A stretch of DNA of 16,306 nt from JAFGLP01 sp050014895 (GTDB lineage Bacteria; Chloroflexota; Dehalococcoidia; GIF9; UBA5629), in assembly GCA_050014895.1 (NCBI GenBank), contig JBEKCL010000062.1:1-16306 (forward strand), written 5' to 3'. The notes below the pieces were generated by a model. It did no database searches, was not told the DNA's origin, and saw only the letters and a program-made list of their open reading frames with translations. The position numbers and the translations under genes were made by a program. Shown here piece by piece: positions 8,701 to 15,536 of this stretch (positions are counted from its first letter, which is position 1; each line of letters opens with the position of its first letter).

Positions 8701-11312
8701 TTGAAAACGGCCTGAACAACTGGACCGAGTCCCCCGTCAACATCGCCTCCGTCACCAGCACCACGTGCTGGGAGGGCTCGAATTCGCTGGAGATGCAGTC
8801 AGCGGGAACCGTCTACCAGGACGTCCCCGTCCACGGCAATGAGCCCCTGACCTTCTCCGGCATGGTCAGAACCAGCGGCGTGAGCGGCGGTAACGGAGTC
8901 TACTGCAAGATCGACTACTACAACGCCTCGAACAACCTGATATCCGGGGCATCGGTGCAGACCGGCTACGTCACCGGCACCCAGGGCTGGACGAGGCTGT
9001 CGGCGATCGCCACCGCTCCATCAAACGCCAACTACGCATGCCTTCAGCTCATCCTCTCCGGCAGCGGCACCGCCTACTTCGACGACATCAAGCTGATACC
9101 CAGGGACAGCGATAGATACACCTACGACGCCAACAGGAACTACCCGGTCACGTCGGAGGACGCCCTGGGCAACCAGACCCAGCACGCCTACGACGGTATC
9201 GGCAACGAACTCTCCTTCACCAACCCCCTGGGCGACACCGCCAACTACAGCTACGACAGCTTAAACCGCCTCGTCCAGGTGAAAGATCCCTTAGGGAACA
9301 ATGCTTACTACCAGTATGACTCCGTGAGCAACATGGTCTACTCCCGCGACCCGAGAAGCGCCTCATCATCGGACAACACCTACAGCACTGACTACAGCCC
9401 GAACCCGCTCAACCAGCTGGCCACCCTGACCGATCCGCTCGGCCAGAGCGCCACCTACACCTACGACAATTCCGGGAACCTGACCGGAGTCTCCCTGCCC
9501 GACGGCACGAGCGAGAGCCTTACCTACGACAGCGCCGACCGCCTGACCAACGTGACCCTGTCGAGCGGCCAGAGCTACACCTATACCTACGACAGGGCGG
9601 ACGAGCTGACCGGCGTCACCGACCAGAACGGCAATAGCTCCTCCTGGAGCTACGACGGCGCCCACCGGGTGACGGGCACGACCGAGCCCCTCGGCTACGC
9701 TCTGAGCTACTCCTGGGACAAGAGCGGCAACCCGACCTCTCTCGGCAATAGCGACTACGGCAATTTGCAGTACACCTACGCCAACGACAACAAGCTGTCG
9801 GCGATCACCCTGCCCGACGGCTCCACGATCAACTACGACTACGACGAGAACGGCCACGTCTTCCAGGTCCAGTACCCCGGAGACGATAAAACCATGACCT
9901 ACGCCCAGAACGGCTGGCTCACCGAGATCAACGATCCCGCCTTTTCAGGACAGCCGTGTTACAATTATTATTACAACAGCGACGGGACCATCTCCTACGA
10001 AACCTCATGGGCGGGCACCGACACCTTCGGCTACGACAACGACGGCAGGCTGAAGTACTGGAACCTCTCCGGCAGCACGAAGAGCGGCAGTACTCCGTAC
10101 ACCTACAACAGCGCCGACGAGATTACCAGCCCCGGCTTCACCTATGATAAGAACGGCAACCTGACCAGCGACGGGAACTTCAATTACACCTACAACGCCC
10201 TGGACCAGCTCGTCCAGGTCAACAAGGTATCCGGCGGCAGCCTGGTAGCGACATACACCTACAACCAGGACGGCACCAGGAGGAGCAAGACCACCTCCCA
10301 GGGCACGACCACCTACGACTGGGACGCCTCCGGCAATCTCATAAAGGAGAGCGGCCCGAACGGGACATTCTACTATTACTACGACCCGTCCGGGAGAATG
10401 ATCGCCTTCAAGAAGAACGGCACGATCTACATCATCCACGACAACCAGCGTGGTGACATCGAGTCCGTCACCACCGAATCCGGCAGCGTCGTCGCCCAGT
10501 ACCACTACGACCCCTGGGGCAACCAAGTCTCCTATTCGGGGACTGTCACCCTGCCCTTCGGCTACGCCGGCTACTACTACGACAGCGAGACCGGACTGTA
10601 CTACCTGAAGAGCAGATACTACAGCCCGGCGCTGGAGAGGTTTATAACAAGGGATTCGCATGATAATATAAAGTATACGAATGCCCAGACGCTCGACCTT
10701 TACACCTATTGCTGTGACGACCCTGTAAATTGTGTGGATCCTACCGGAAATGGAGAGGTATGGAACAACTTTGGAGAAGAAATTGGAACCTGCAGTGGAG
10801 CAAGCTATGTGGATACCAGCCAGGTGGCGACAGATACACTTGGTGGCGGCGCGCAAGCAAGTGTATCTTGGACCGGGAGCAGCGCTCCATCAACTTCAAG
10901 CGGTCCTAGTTCAGGTGGAGTTGTAGCAGCTGGAACAATTGTTCAATCAGCTATTCAGGCTGGTAAAAATTTCGAAGCACAAGTTGGCGAGGCTCTTGGT
11001 CTTGCAAAAAATACTACAAATTATGGAGGCAGCGTTCCAGATTTTGTAGATGAAGCAACAAGTTATGAGGCCAAATGTAAGGATTACATATGCAACAGCA
11101 GCCAACTGACCATCCAAATGCAACAATTTGGGAATGGGTTTAATTTAATTGTTAAACAAGCGACAACTTTCTCTCAGCCCTTTTTGGATAGATTAAATTA
11201 TTATGGTGGTCAGATTTCACGTTTTGTGAATGGTGAGTTCCAGGCTGTTGAGACGTCACCCATAACTCAGGATGCAGTACAGGCAGCAGAAGATATTGGG
11301 TCGGCACTGTAG
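5739..11312 (+). CDS. Secreted YD-repeat/RHS polymorphic toxin with C-terminal restriction-endonuclease-like (Tox-REase-7 type) tip
   Basis: An 1857-residue WapA-like protein. Start: GTG with AGAGGA 8 nt upstream. A signal peptide covers about residues 1-30 (basic MKNVRRK, hydrophobic LLVILILLTANIGF, AYA-A cleavage site). A Ser/Ala/Asn-rich region with recurring SVY motifs follows (about 31-275), then the IYPDTDLKYTVEPN...YPVVIDP module (about 280-395) common in Gram-positive RHS proteins. YD repeats run from about 535 to 800 and 1125 to 1600. They are interrupted by two tandem jelly-roll/carbohydrate-binding-like modules (about 808-966 and 980-1120). The RHS core signature GLYYLKSRYYSPALERF and DPTGN end near 1668. 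The tip (about 1740-1857) has GKNFEAQVGEALGL, PD1768, E1777-A-K1779 and SSQL, fitting a PD-(D/E)XK nuclease. RHS shells encapsulate such toxins; cleaved nucleic acid is the inferred target. GC drops sharply from about 10640, marking tip exchange. A partner gene follows 27 nt later. Confidence 0.88.
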   Translation: MKNVRRKCISLLVILILLTANIGFIPNAYAASAGSASNSLQASYSSGNSGIETPTSLTDQASGTEASSQNDSAAGSVPASASSPSIAPPMMTNNESLTASVYSNNPNIIDKVIDYPAVPSNFTTSGANAPQADSFHMMHVIHMPNENNRPTAPTKVTNQNGNNSSVAGSVYGSVYASPSALAITDLNLVDTGQGQNESSAAGSVSSVENPSSQSSLNQASVASSVYSSFPIRNKAGRFTAGFSRQAGSSLFQFSCRNVSLTLAPLSPASVTGSVYQNSITYQEIYPDTDLKYTVEPNCLKEALTIKQYTGQSDFLFQLGVSDAVYKVVYGSTVLFCDPTSGEPLFFMPRPVALDKNGKRIDLNIEFTKDGLLQVSIDPSWLKNAAYPVVIDPSIVLVGGGGVESWWNYTGMDLGGGWKASVNTWNLNLFISKPLFSIPGRGMALGESITYNSASGAWVFGNNTSLVVNSDGSVTYNKSDGGSYTFTPNGSGGYTAPPGVYLTLINNSAGNFTIQDKYNNQYNYVNGKPYQFKDRNNNTTIFTYNASGQLSQLSDPSGRTLTYGYDSSGDITSVTDPASHVYQFGYQNGLLTTMTDPANNTYTLAYDANGHPATFTDPLGRVTTFNINSSGQLQWIQDARTSGQNIYQTSFTQSLQGGSMVTTVTDPGNRTTTYYHDDSTGNLTELEDGMNDTWNYTWTDNNLYTSQDAKGTTSYYYDQDSNVQWGNLTTKITTVDSNPSDNITETMTYDNYNQLLTYTDGSGRTTNYEYTNEGNLLSTANPDTLESNGRLYDQYGNVIQYSPTVQGDNNLIQNGSMKSPGTEGSPPADWIAYQPSGTGGTAGLDNSWAPYGNYSLKISSAAATTDEFYQWVSSGVNPGDLLTLRADVNLSNVQYTGASGGVIVELCYLYGVPGACGWGYDYWYCSGSGTRTIVVTSQAPSDLLDAYVYVDLCSASGTAWIDGVQLVDAGASSTGYILSAFNSVENSGFENGLNNWTESPVNIASVTSTTCWEGSNSLEMQSAGTVYQDVPVHGNEPLTFSGMVRTSGVSGGNGVYCKIDYYNASNNLISGASVQTGYVTGTQGWTRLSAIATAPSNANYACLQLILSGSGTAYFDDIKLIPRDSDRYTYDANRNYPVTSEDALGNQTQHAYDGIGNELSFTNPLGDTANYSYDSLNRLVQVKDPLGNNAYYQYDSVSNMVYSRDPRSASSSDNTYSTDYSPNPLNQLATLTDPLGQSATYTYDNSGNLTGVSLPDGTSESLTYDSADRLTNVTLSSGQSYTYTYDRADELTGVTDQNGNSSSWSYDGAHRVTGTTEPLGYALSYSWDKSGNPTSLGNSDYGNLQYTYANDNKLSAITLPDGSTINYDYDENGHVFQVQYPGDDKTMTYAQNGWLTEINDPAFSGQPCYNYYYNSDGTISYETSWAGTDTFGYDNDGRLKYWNLSGSTKSGSTPYTYNSADEITSPGFTYDKNGNLTSDGNFNYTYNALDQLVQVNKVSGGSLVATYTYNQDGTRRSKTTSQGTTTYDWDASGNLIKESGPNGTFYYYYDPSGRMIAFKKNGTIYIIHDNQRGDIESVTTESGSVVAQYHYDPWGNQVSYSGTVTLPFGYAGYYYDSETGLYYLKSRYYSPALERFITRDSHDNIKYTNAQTLDLYTYCCDDPVNCVDPTGNGEVWNNFGEEIGTCSGASYVDTSQVATDTLGGGAQASVSWTGSSAPSTSSGPSSGGVVAAGTIVQSAIQAGKNFEAQVGEALGLAKNTTNYGGSVPDFVDEATSYEAKCKDYICNSSQLTIQMQQFGNGFNLIVKQATTFSQPFLDRLNYYGGQISRFVNGEFQAVETSPITQDAVQAAEDIGSAL

Positions 11313-11326
11313 TTTGTTTATAGATT

Positions 11327-11332
11327 AAGGAG
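11327..11332 (+). promoter_or_regulatory. Ribosome binding site of the putative immunity gene
   Basis: AAGGAG sits 7 nt before the ATG at 11340, in the 27-nt gap after the RHS stop. No promoter or terminator is evident in the gap, so the gene is probably co-transcribed with the toxin. The second in-frame ATG (11346) would be spaced 13 nt, so 11340 is preferred. Confidence 0.7.
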
Positions 11333-11339
11333 CAATAAG

Positions 11340-12935
11340 ATGATCATGCGAGAGAAAAGACCTGAAAATGAAGTTAGTTTAATAATCTACGGTTTTAAGA
11401 AGCTTGGGGAAGAACATTTCGCCGAAGAGTTTTTCCAGATGCTCCAGGATGCCAATAAAGCCTATATCCCTGACAAAATTGGGATGTCCGAGCCAATTAA
11501 AACCCCTTTTTCGTTGGAACAAGCCAAAATAATGTGGGTGGAATCTGAAAGGTTTTATAGCTCTTTTGGTAATATTATGTTAAAAGGTAAGAAATTCCGA
11601 GGCGACATAATTTGGCAAAATGATAATTCAAATATCATTGGACTTCATATATCCAGAGAACTCGCGATCAAGAACAATGGAACTGAAAGATTGACTGATC
11701 TGGCAAAAAAGCTATTTCTCTGGGCAAATGGAGCGTGGGGTTATGTTAATCATAGTTCGAACTCTATGTATACCCCGGGCCTTAGCTTCAGAACCTGCAT
11801 AGGCGGTATACCTTGGATGGCATTGTTCGGGCCGCCATACGTCGAGATGTTTGGAAGGGAAGTAATTGAAACCGCCCCCTGCAAGGTGGAAGAGTTTGCT
11901 GAAAATTGCTTCATGCTTCTGACCTCGGATGAGCCTATGCCCTTAACTTGTGAATTGCAAGAAACACAAGCAAGGGTCAAGAAACACCTTGGGGAAGATG
12001 CTTTTTGCCGTTATGACCATCCAACTAGGCTGACAATAGAAGATATGAAAGCCGGAAAGGGCAGGACGAGCACGGAAGGTTACCGCTCTCCCGACCTATC
12101 GGCCTATATAAAGGATACTATGAAAAAAGAAGACGCAGAGCTAATCGTGGATGCCGTCGAAGATGAAATGATAACCAAATCTCAGCGAACAGGAATACGG
12201 AAAGAATTCATGGCTTTCGTGAGGAAAAACAATCCAGAGGTAGAGGTAGTTACTGAGAAAAATGATTCCATTGTATTAAAGGTTGAGGGCAAGGAAATAG
12301 AGTGTTTTTTTGATAATCTCTATAAAGTATGTGAAAATACTGATTCGCTTGAAGAAAGAGAACAGATCTATGAACACTTTCTAAGAACTTTACCTAAAAA
12401 TAAAGAAGAGATTTCGCTGAAAACTCATGGCGCCAGCATTATGCCCCGCTTGGCGCCAGTATCGATCCTTGATGAACTCGCCAAATTAGGAGCAATCCCT
12501 CATCGGCCATTCGCTGACACGGGACTGATCATCACCTACGTGATCGACTTTCCAGAAAAGGTCATGTATCTTACTAACAAACACCTTGCCCAACTCGATA
12601 TTGATGAGGATTCGCTTCACAGTCTGGCTATGACAAACATTGAAAAAACATTTCCGGTTGAAGCAGTAATTAATGTTTTAGATCAAAAAGCGGCTTACAC
12701 TGTTAAAATCATGGATTCTCATGATGCGGCACGAGTACTGCTTATTCCCAAGTATCTTCTTAAAGGAACCGAAGTTGTTGCGCTGATACCGGATAGGAAT
12801 ACTTTAGTCATTGCTTCGGTCCCTGCTGATGGAAACTGGAGTAAGCTTAAGAAGCTTGCTCAGGCCGCATCGGGACGACCGTTATTTACAAACCCTTTAT
12901 TAGTCAGCAAAAATGGATTCACGACAATCCAATAA
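11340..12935 (+). CDS. Putative immunity protein: immunity-like N-half fused to a DUF1444 (YtpQ-like) C-half
   Basis: A 531-residue soluble protein with no signal peptide, encoded right behind the RHS toxin and with the same AT-rich composition as the toxin tip. This is the expected position for the gene that protects the producer. The N-half (about 1-215) contains GGIPWMALFGPPYVEMFGRE and VEEFAENCFMLL, followed by VKKHLGEDAF. It resembles Imm52-type immunity proteins, which I recall as carrying a similar FGPPYV..FGRE block; this is a recollection and not a search result. The C-half (about 260-531) matches the DUF1444 layout of B. subtilis YtpQ: an FFDNLY block, IMPRLAPVS, then TGLIITYVIDFPEKVMYLT, SHDAARVLL, a VVALIPDRNTLVIA strand and a short GRPLFTNPLLVSKNG ending. 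DUF1444 has no settled function. Immunity proteins are usually 100-200 residues, so this fusion is large. Immunity is inferred mainly from position. Confidence 0.65.
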   Translation: MIMREKRPENEVSLIIYGFKKLGEEHFAEEFFQMLQDANKAYIPDKIGMSEPIKTPFSLEQAKIMWVESERFYSSFGNIMLKGKKFRGDIIWQNDNSNIIGLHISRELAIKNNGTERLTDLAKKLFLWANGAWGYVNHSSNSMYTPGLSFRTCIGGIPWMALFGPPYVEMFGREVIETAPCKVEEFAENCFMLLTSDEPMPLTCELQETQARVKKHLGEDAFCRYDHPTRLTIEDMKAGKGRTSTEGYRSPDLSAYIKDTMKKEDAELIVDAVEDEMITKSQRTGIRKEFMAFVRKNNPEVEVVTEKNDSIVLKVEGKEIECFFDNLYKVCENTDSLEEREQIYEHFLRTLPKNKEEISLKTHGASIMPRLAPVSILDELAKLGAIPHRPFADTGLIITYVIDFPEKVMYLTNKHLAQLDIDEDSLHSLAMTNIEKTFPVEAVINVLDQKAAYTVKIMDSHDAARVLLIPKYLLKGTEVVALIPDRNTLVIASVPADGNWSKLKKLAQAASGRPLFTNPLLVSKNGFTTIQ

Positions 12936-13088
12936 CGAGAAAGGTTACAATTTTAGTTCTTAGCGTTGTAGTGCTATCCGACCTATCAATATTGGTGCTA
13001 AGTTAAGCTACATGTAAGATAACCACAGACTCACATAAAACAACATTACTGAACAGCTCTTCATGCGTGATCGGTTATGCCATTTATG

Positions 13089-13481
13089 TTAAATAGACCC
13101 ATTATTTAACTGGTAATTTACTGATTGTACCCACGGCGACAGCAAGCGTTCTCTGTTCACATTGGGATCGATGCCCTCACCCATGTAGAACATCAAGGTC
13201 GTGAAGGCATCAAGCTCAATTCCCGCTAAAGCAAGCACCTGCTTCAACAAATCGGGAGCCGAGGTATAGAAAAGTTCCGCCCAGCGCAGGGGAGTGAAAC
13301 GCTCACTCTTCTCCGGCGCCAAACTTCGCATCAAATTGAGCACCCGGTGGCTGACCACCAGGGTGAGCATGGACACCATCACCAATGATTTGATGACAAC
13401 TGGCTTATCGCTGGGTATGTCATCCAGCTTGTATAAGCGCTTGAGCTCCTTGAACACCATTTCAATACTCCAGCGCGCCCG
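13089..13481 (-). pseudogene. IS4-family transposase, C-terminal remnant
   Basis: About 130 codons remain of a DDE transposase. The fragment begins RARWSIEMVFKELKRLYKLDDI, the IS4-family block holding the last catalytic Glu (the Y/R..R.W.IE.VFK-ELK pattern), and runs to a natural TAA. The first two catalytic Asp residues and the whole N-terminus are missing. In-frame codons upstream of the RARW block run directly into the palindrome at 13484-13514, where homology appears to stop: the expected Tyr of the motif is already replaced by Arg. The fragment cannot be functional. Its missing 5' part is not elsewhere in the window, so the truncation is either a deletion or an insertion with later loss. 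I cannot identify the IS4 terminal repeat in 12936-13088, which otherwise shows no gene. Confidence 0.8.
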
Positions 13482-13483
13482 TC

Positions 13484-13514
13484 TTTTAACAAGGGGACGG
13501 TTCTCTTGTTAAAA
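13484..13514 (+). repeat. REP-like palindrome upstream of the Y1 transposase
   Basis: TTTTAACAAG (13484-13493) and CTTGTTAAAA (13505-13514) form a perfect 10-bp stem around the loop GGGACGGTTCT. It lies at the junction between the IS4 remnant and the Y1 transposase leader. Repeats with a GGGGACGGTTCTC-type core beside Y1 transposase genes are, as I recall, common in Clostridia, which suggests a REP-type element mobilised by this transposase. Only one copy is in the window. Confidence 0.5.
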
Positions 13515-13517
13515 AAA

Positions 13518-13547
13518 TTGACCTAATAGAATGGTAAAAAATATTAA
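13518..13547 (+). promoter_or_regulatory. Possible sigma-A promoter for the Y1 transposase
   Basis: TTGACC (13518-13523) resembles a -35 box, and TATTAA (13542-13547), 18 nt further, is a weak -10. AGGTGA (13551-13556) then gives the ribosome site 6 nt before the ATG at 13563. The region is AT-rich, so a chance match is quite possible. Confidence 0.3.
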
Positions 13548-13562
13548 TCCAGGTGATTTTAT

Positions 13563-13632
13563 ATGCCACGAATAGCAAGACAAAAAAGCAAAAGCGGGAT
13601 ATATCATATTATGTTAAGGGGAACAAACAGAC
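13563..13632 (+). pseudogene. Y1 (HUH) REP-associated/IS200-like transposase, 5' fragment
   Basis: The first 23 codons of a Y1_Tnp family transposase: MPRIARQKSKSGIYHIMLRG then TNR. The start is ATG with AGGTGA 6 nt upstream. Y-H-I-M-L-R-G is the first conserved strand of the HUH fold. The gene is split here by the IS66-family element; any longer reading through 13790 is a chimera with the element's left end. Joining base 13632 to 15566 (dropping one copy of the target duplication) continues in frame as TNRQEIFHDDEDNIRLLETL, so the gene was intact before insertion. Confidence 0.9.
13625..13632. repeat. 8-bp target site duplication, left copy
   Basis: AAACAGAC, identical to 15558-15565. Eight base pairs is the characteristic IS66-family duplication length. 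It is perfect, implying a fairly recent insertion or one without later rearrangement. Confidence 0.93.
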
Positions 13633-13653
13633 GTAACTATTCGGTAATCCCGT
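13633..13653 (+). repeat. Left terminal inverted repeat of the IS66-family element
   Basis: It begins GTAACTATTCGGT and matches the inverted right end at 19 of 21 positions, the first 13 without mismatch. The DruA-like stop codon (13637-13639) falls inside it. Confidence 0.92.
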
Positions 13654-14506
13654 TGCTTAGAATTATACGGAAGTTTTTGGCGAGGGGAAACAGGAAGATT
13701 TCTTTGACCGGCTTTTGTCGGAGCGTATGGCGATCGAGCTTGCCACGGCCCTGGGTGCAGCCAACATGGATCCAATTGGCTGCTTTGTAGCACGTACCCC
13801 GGAAGCGATCTCGCTCCACAAAGGTTTCCAGTAGTACTGGGCGATAGCTATAGGTATTCTCCCAGTCGGATGCAAGCTGGTGACTCAGGATGGAAAGAAC
13901 GCTGGACGCCAGGTACTTGACCTGAACCCAGGGCAGGATCAGAAAGCGGGAATTGTTCACAATCAGGTGAAGGCGGGCCTCTCTCTGTTCATGGCTCCAC
14001 CCGATAAAGAGGTCTCGTGGGGCCACCTTCCAGGCTGATGCGCTGATCCCGAGAGCGCCCAGGATCTGATCGTTTCCTTCTATGAAATAGCGGATCTGCG
14101 CTCCTGTCAGGGGCACATAGCCGAGGTAATGGTAGCGTCCGATCAGTTCGTTCCAGAGGCGGGAATCGGCATTATCCCGGATCCTTCGCAAGCGCAGGTC
14201 CCGGATATCCCTTCTGGTACCGGTAAGCAGATCTTGCGGGTCTGAGGCGGGGGTAAAGACAATAGGCTTGCGCACATTGTTCCCCTGTGTCCTGGGAGCA
14301 GGCAATACGATCAGATTGTCGCGGTGCATGCGAAGGAGAGCCACCTTGGCAGACATCACTTTTGGTTGTCCGTCCGGTTTGACCCAGTTCAGACGCTCGC
14401 AGACAGCGCGGGCTATAGCCTCTCGTGTAGGATGGTCCCTGATCAGTTGCTCGATCAGTTCCAACTCTGCATCAGTAAAGTCGCGGCCACAGTAGCGGAC
14501 CGTCAC
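13637..14506 (-). CDS. DUF4338 / DruA-like protein carried by the IS66-family element
   Basis: An intact 289-residue protein. The N-half (about 1-75) has a helical, DNA-binding-looking region: IEQLIRDHPTREAIARAVCE, then a W..P.G.PK.MSAKVALLRM block. The C-half is the DUF4338 domain: LWNELIGRYHYLGY, GAQIRYFIEG, ALGISASAWKVAPRDLFIGW, NNSRFLILPWVQVKYLASSVL, YSYRPVLLETFVE and GTCYKAANWIHVGCTQGRGK. DUF4338 includes DruA of the Druantia anti-phage system. The other Druantia genes, including the large helicase DruE, are absent, so this is not that system. The GTG start (14506-14504) overlaps the TGA of the tnpC frame by 4 nt (GTGA), and the stop lies in the terminal repeat. Both points indicate a long-standing resident gene of the IS. 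Its role is unknown; helping transposition or host interference are possibilities. Confidence 0.8.
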   Translation of the reverse strand: MTVRYCGRDFTDAELELIEQLIRDHPTREAIARAVCERLNWVKPDGQPKVMSAKVALLRMHRDNLIVLPAPRTQGNNVRKPIVFTPASDPQDLLTGTRRDIRDLRLRRIRDNADSRLWNELIGRYHYLGYVPLTGAQIRYFIEGNDQILGALGISASAWKVAPRDLFIGWSHEQREARLHLIVNNSRFLILPWVQVKYLASSVLSILSHQLASDWENTYSYRPVLLETFVERDRFRGTCYKAANWIHVGCTQGRGKLDRHTLRQKPVKEIFLFPLAKNFRIILSNGITE

Positions 14507-14655
14507 GAGGTGTCACGCCCCCACGCCCGGGCGTCATCTTCAAAGAGCGCCCACGGGAAGAAGCGCTCGAGCCCGGGTCCATCCAGCGGCTTGCCGCCAT
14601 TTTTGGCGCATGTATCGAGCAGGGCAGTCAAAAAGAGGATGGGGCTGTCTCCATA
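14503..14655 (-). pseudogene. IS66 transposase TnpC, C-terminal fragment after an internal deletion
   Basis: Read on the minus strand, this frame gives YGDSPILFLTALLDTCAKNG, then GKPLDGPGLERFFPWALFED and a TGA at 14505-14503. The LLDTC..NGGKP...LERF.PW pattern is the characteristic tail of IS66-family transposases. It is in a different frame from the N-terminal fragment, and the two meet at about 14650. The stop overlaps the GTG start of the DruA-like gene, which keeps the two genes translationally linked in the ancestral arrangement. Confidence 0.75.
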
Positions 14656-15461
14656 AAGACCTTCCACCCGGTCTCATCCGCCTTCAGGCGATCGGATGCC
14701 GCATTGCGGGCGAGGATGGCATTGTAGAGCGGTTCCAGGAAAGGAATGACGTTTTGCATGACGCCAGCAAGTGTGCCATTGGCGACGGTGAGTCCCTCCA
14801 TGTCGAGATAACCCCTGATCCGGTTCATGGGCATGGCCAGTAAGTATTTCAGCACCAGCAGCTTGACGATGAAGCCTACCGTGAACATGCCCTTTGTGAT
14901 CAGCTTGGGTGGCTGAGGGGCAGTGATGATCCCGGGGGTTTCCGGACACTTGCAGGTCTTACGATAGCAGAGGCGTTTAGTGACTTTGCGTTCCAGTCGC
15001 ACTATCCAGTCGATCTGTTCGGATGTTTCCATGATGGGGAGGGAATCGAAAGGCAGGCCGCATCTCGGGCAATGCTTCTCGTTCTCGGAAAGATCCATTA
15101 CTGTCTCAACTGTGGGAAGTTCGGGATGTTTGTGCCTGCCGTGACCGGGCGCGCCACGTTTCTGTCCCCGGCAATGACTATTCTCTGCGGCGGTCTCGTT
15201 GCCAGGATGATCCTTGGCGGTGGATGATTCTTTCTCAGTCTTGCGGCCAAAAACCCTGTGGGCCATGTCCTTCAGCTTAGCCGTCAACGCCTCGACTTGT
15301 CCCTGCAAATCGGCAATCATTTGGGCCTGTCGTTCGTTCTCGGCCCGGAGTTCCGAATTCAGGGCAGTCAGGCGGTCAACCTCGCCTCGCCAGAACTCTG
15401 CTAGCGAGACAGGCAGATCCAGCTCTATAGTTACCGGGCGATCTAGCAGTTGCTTGTCCAT
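14628..15461 (-). pseudogene. IS66 transposase TnpC, N-terminal part (internally deleted, frameshifted)
   Basis: 277 codons from ATG at 15461; a TTG 18 nt upstream is also in frame and no strong ribosome site is visible. The layout is typical of TnpC: a coiled coil (about 25-65, LNSELRAENERQAQMIADLQ), a basic GQKRGAPGHGRHKH linker (99-112), and a zinc-finger-like region with CPRCG (131-135) and CYRKTCKC (165-172). The N-terminal part of the catalytic domain follows, ending at the first catalytic Asp in KADETGWKVF (D262). The sequence then jumps straight to the family's C-terminal tail in another frame and stops after METAPSSF. The second Asp and the catalytic Glu are missing, so roughly 150-200 codons have been lost and the protein cannot catalyse transposition. 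A truncated product might still bind the ends. Confidence 0.88.
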
Positions 15462-15536
15462 AGAACAAGCATACACCAAATATTAATACGTGTTCAGTGT
15501 TACCAGTATATTCCATTAATTATTATGGGCGCTGAT

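Noticed and set aside
12936..13088. A terminal inverted repeat of the IS4 remnant in the gap after the immunity gene
   Set aside because: The other end of the element is missing, so no pair can be matched. No distinct repeat, terminator or small gene is visible in these 153 nt.
13563..13790. A 75-codon forward gene starting with the Y1 transposase N-terminus
   Set aside because: After 23 codons it runs into the left end of the IS66-family element, antisense to the DruA-like gene. It is a chimera created by the insertion.
13637..14506. A Druantia anti-phage defence system
   Set aside because: Only the DUF4338/DruA-like gene is present. No DruE-type helicase or other Druantia component is next to it, and the gene sits inside IS66 terminal repeats, so it is treated as transposon cargo.
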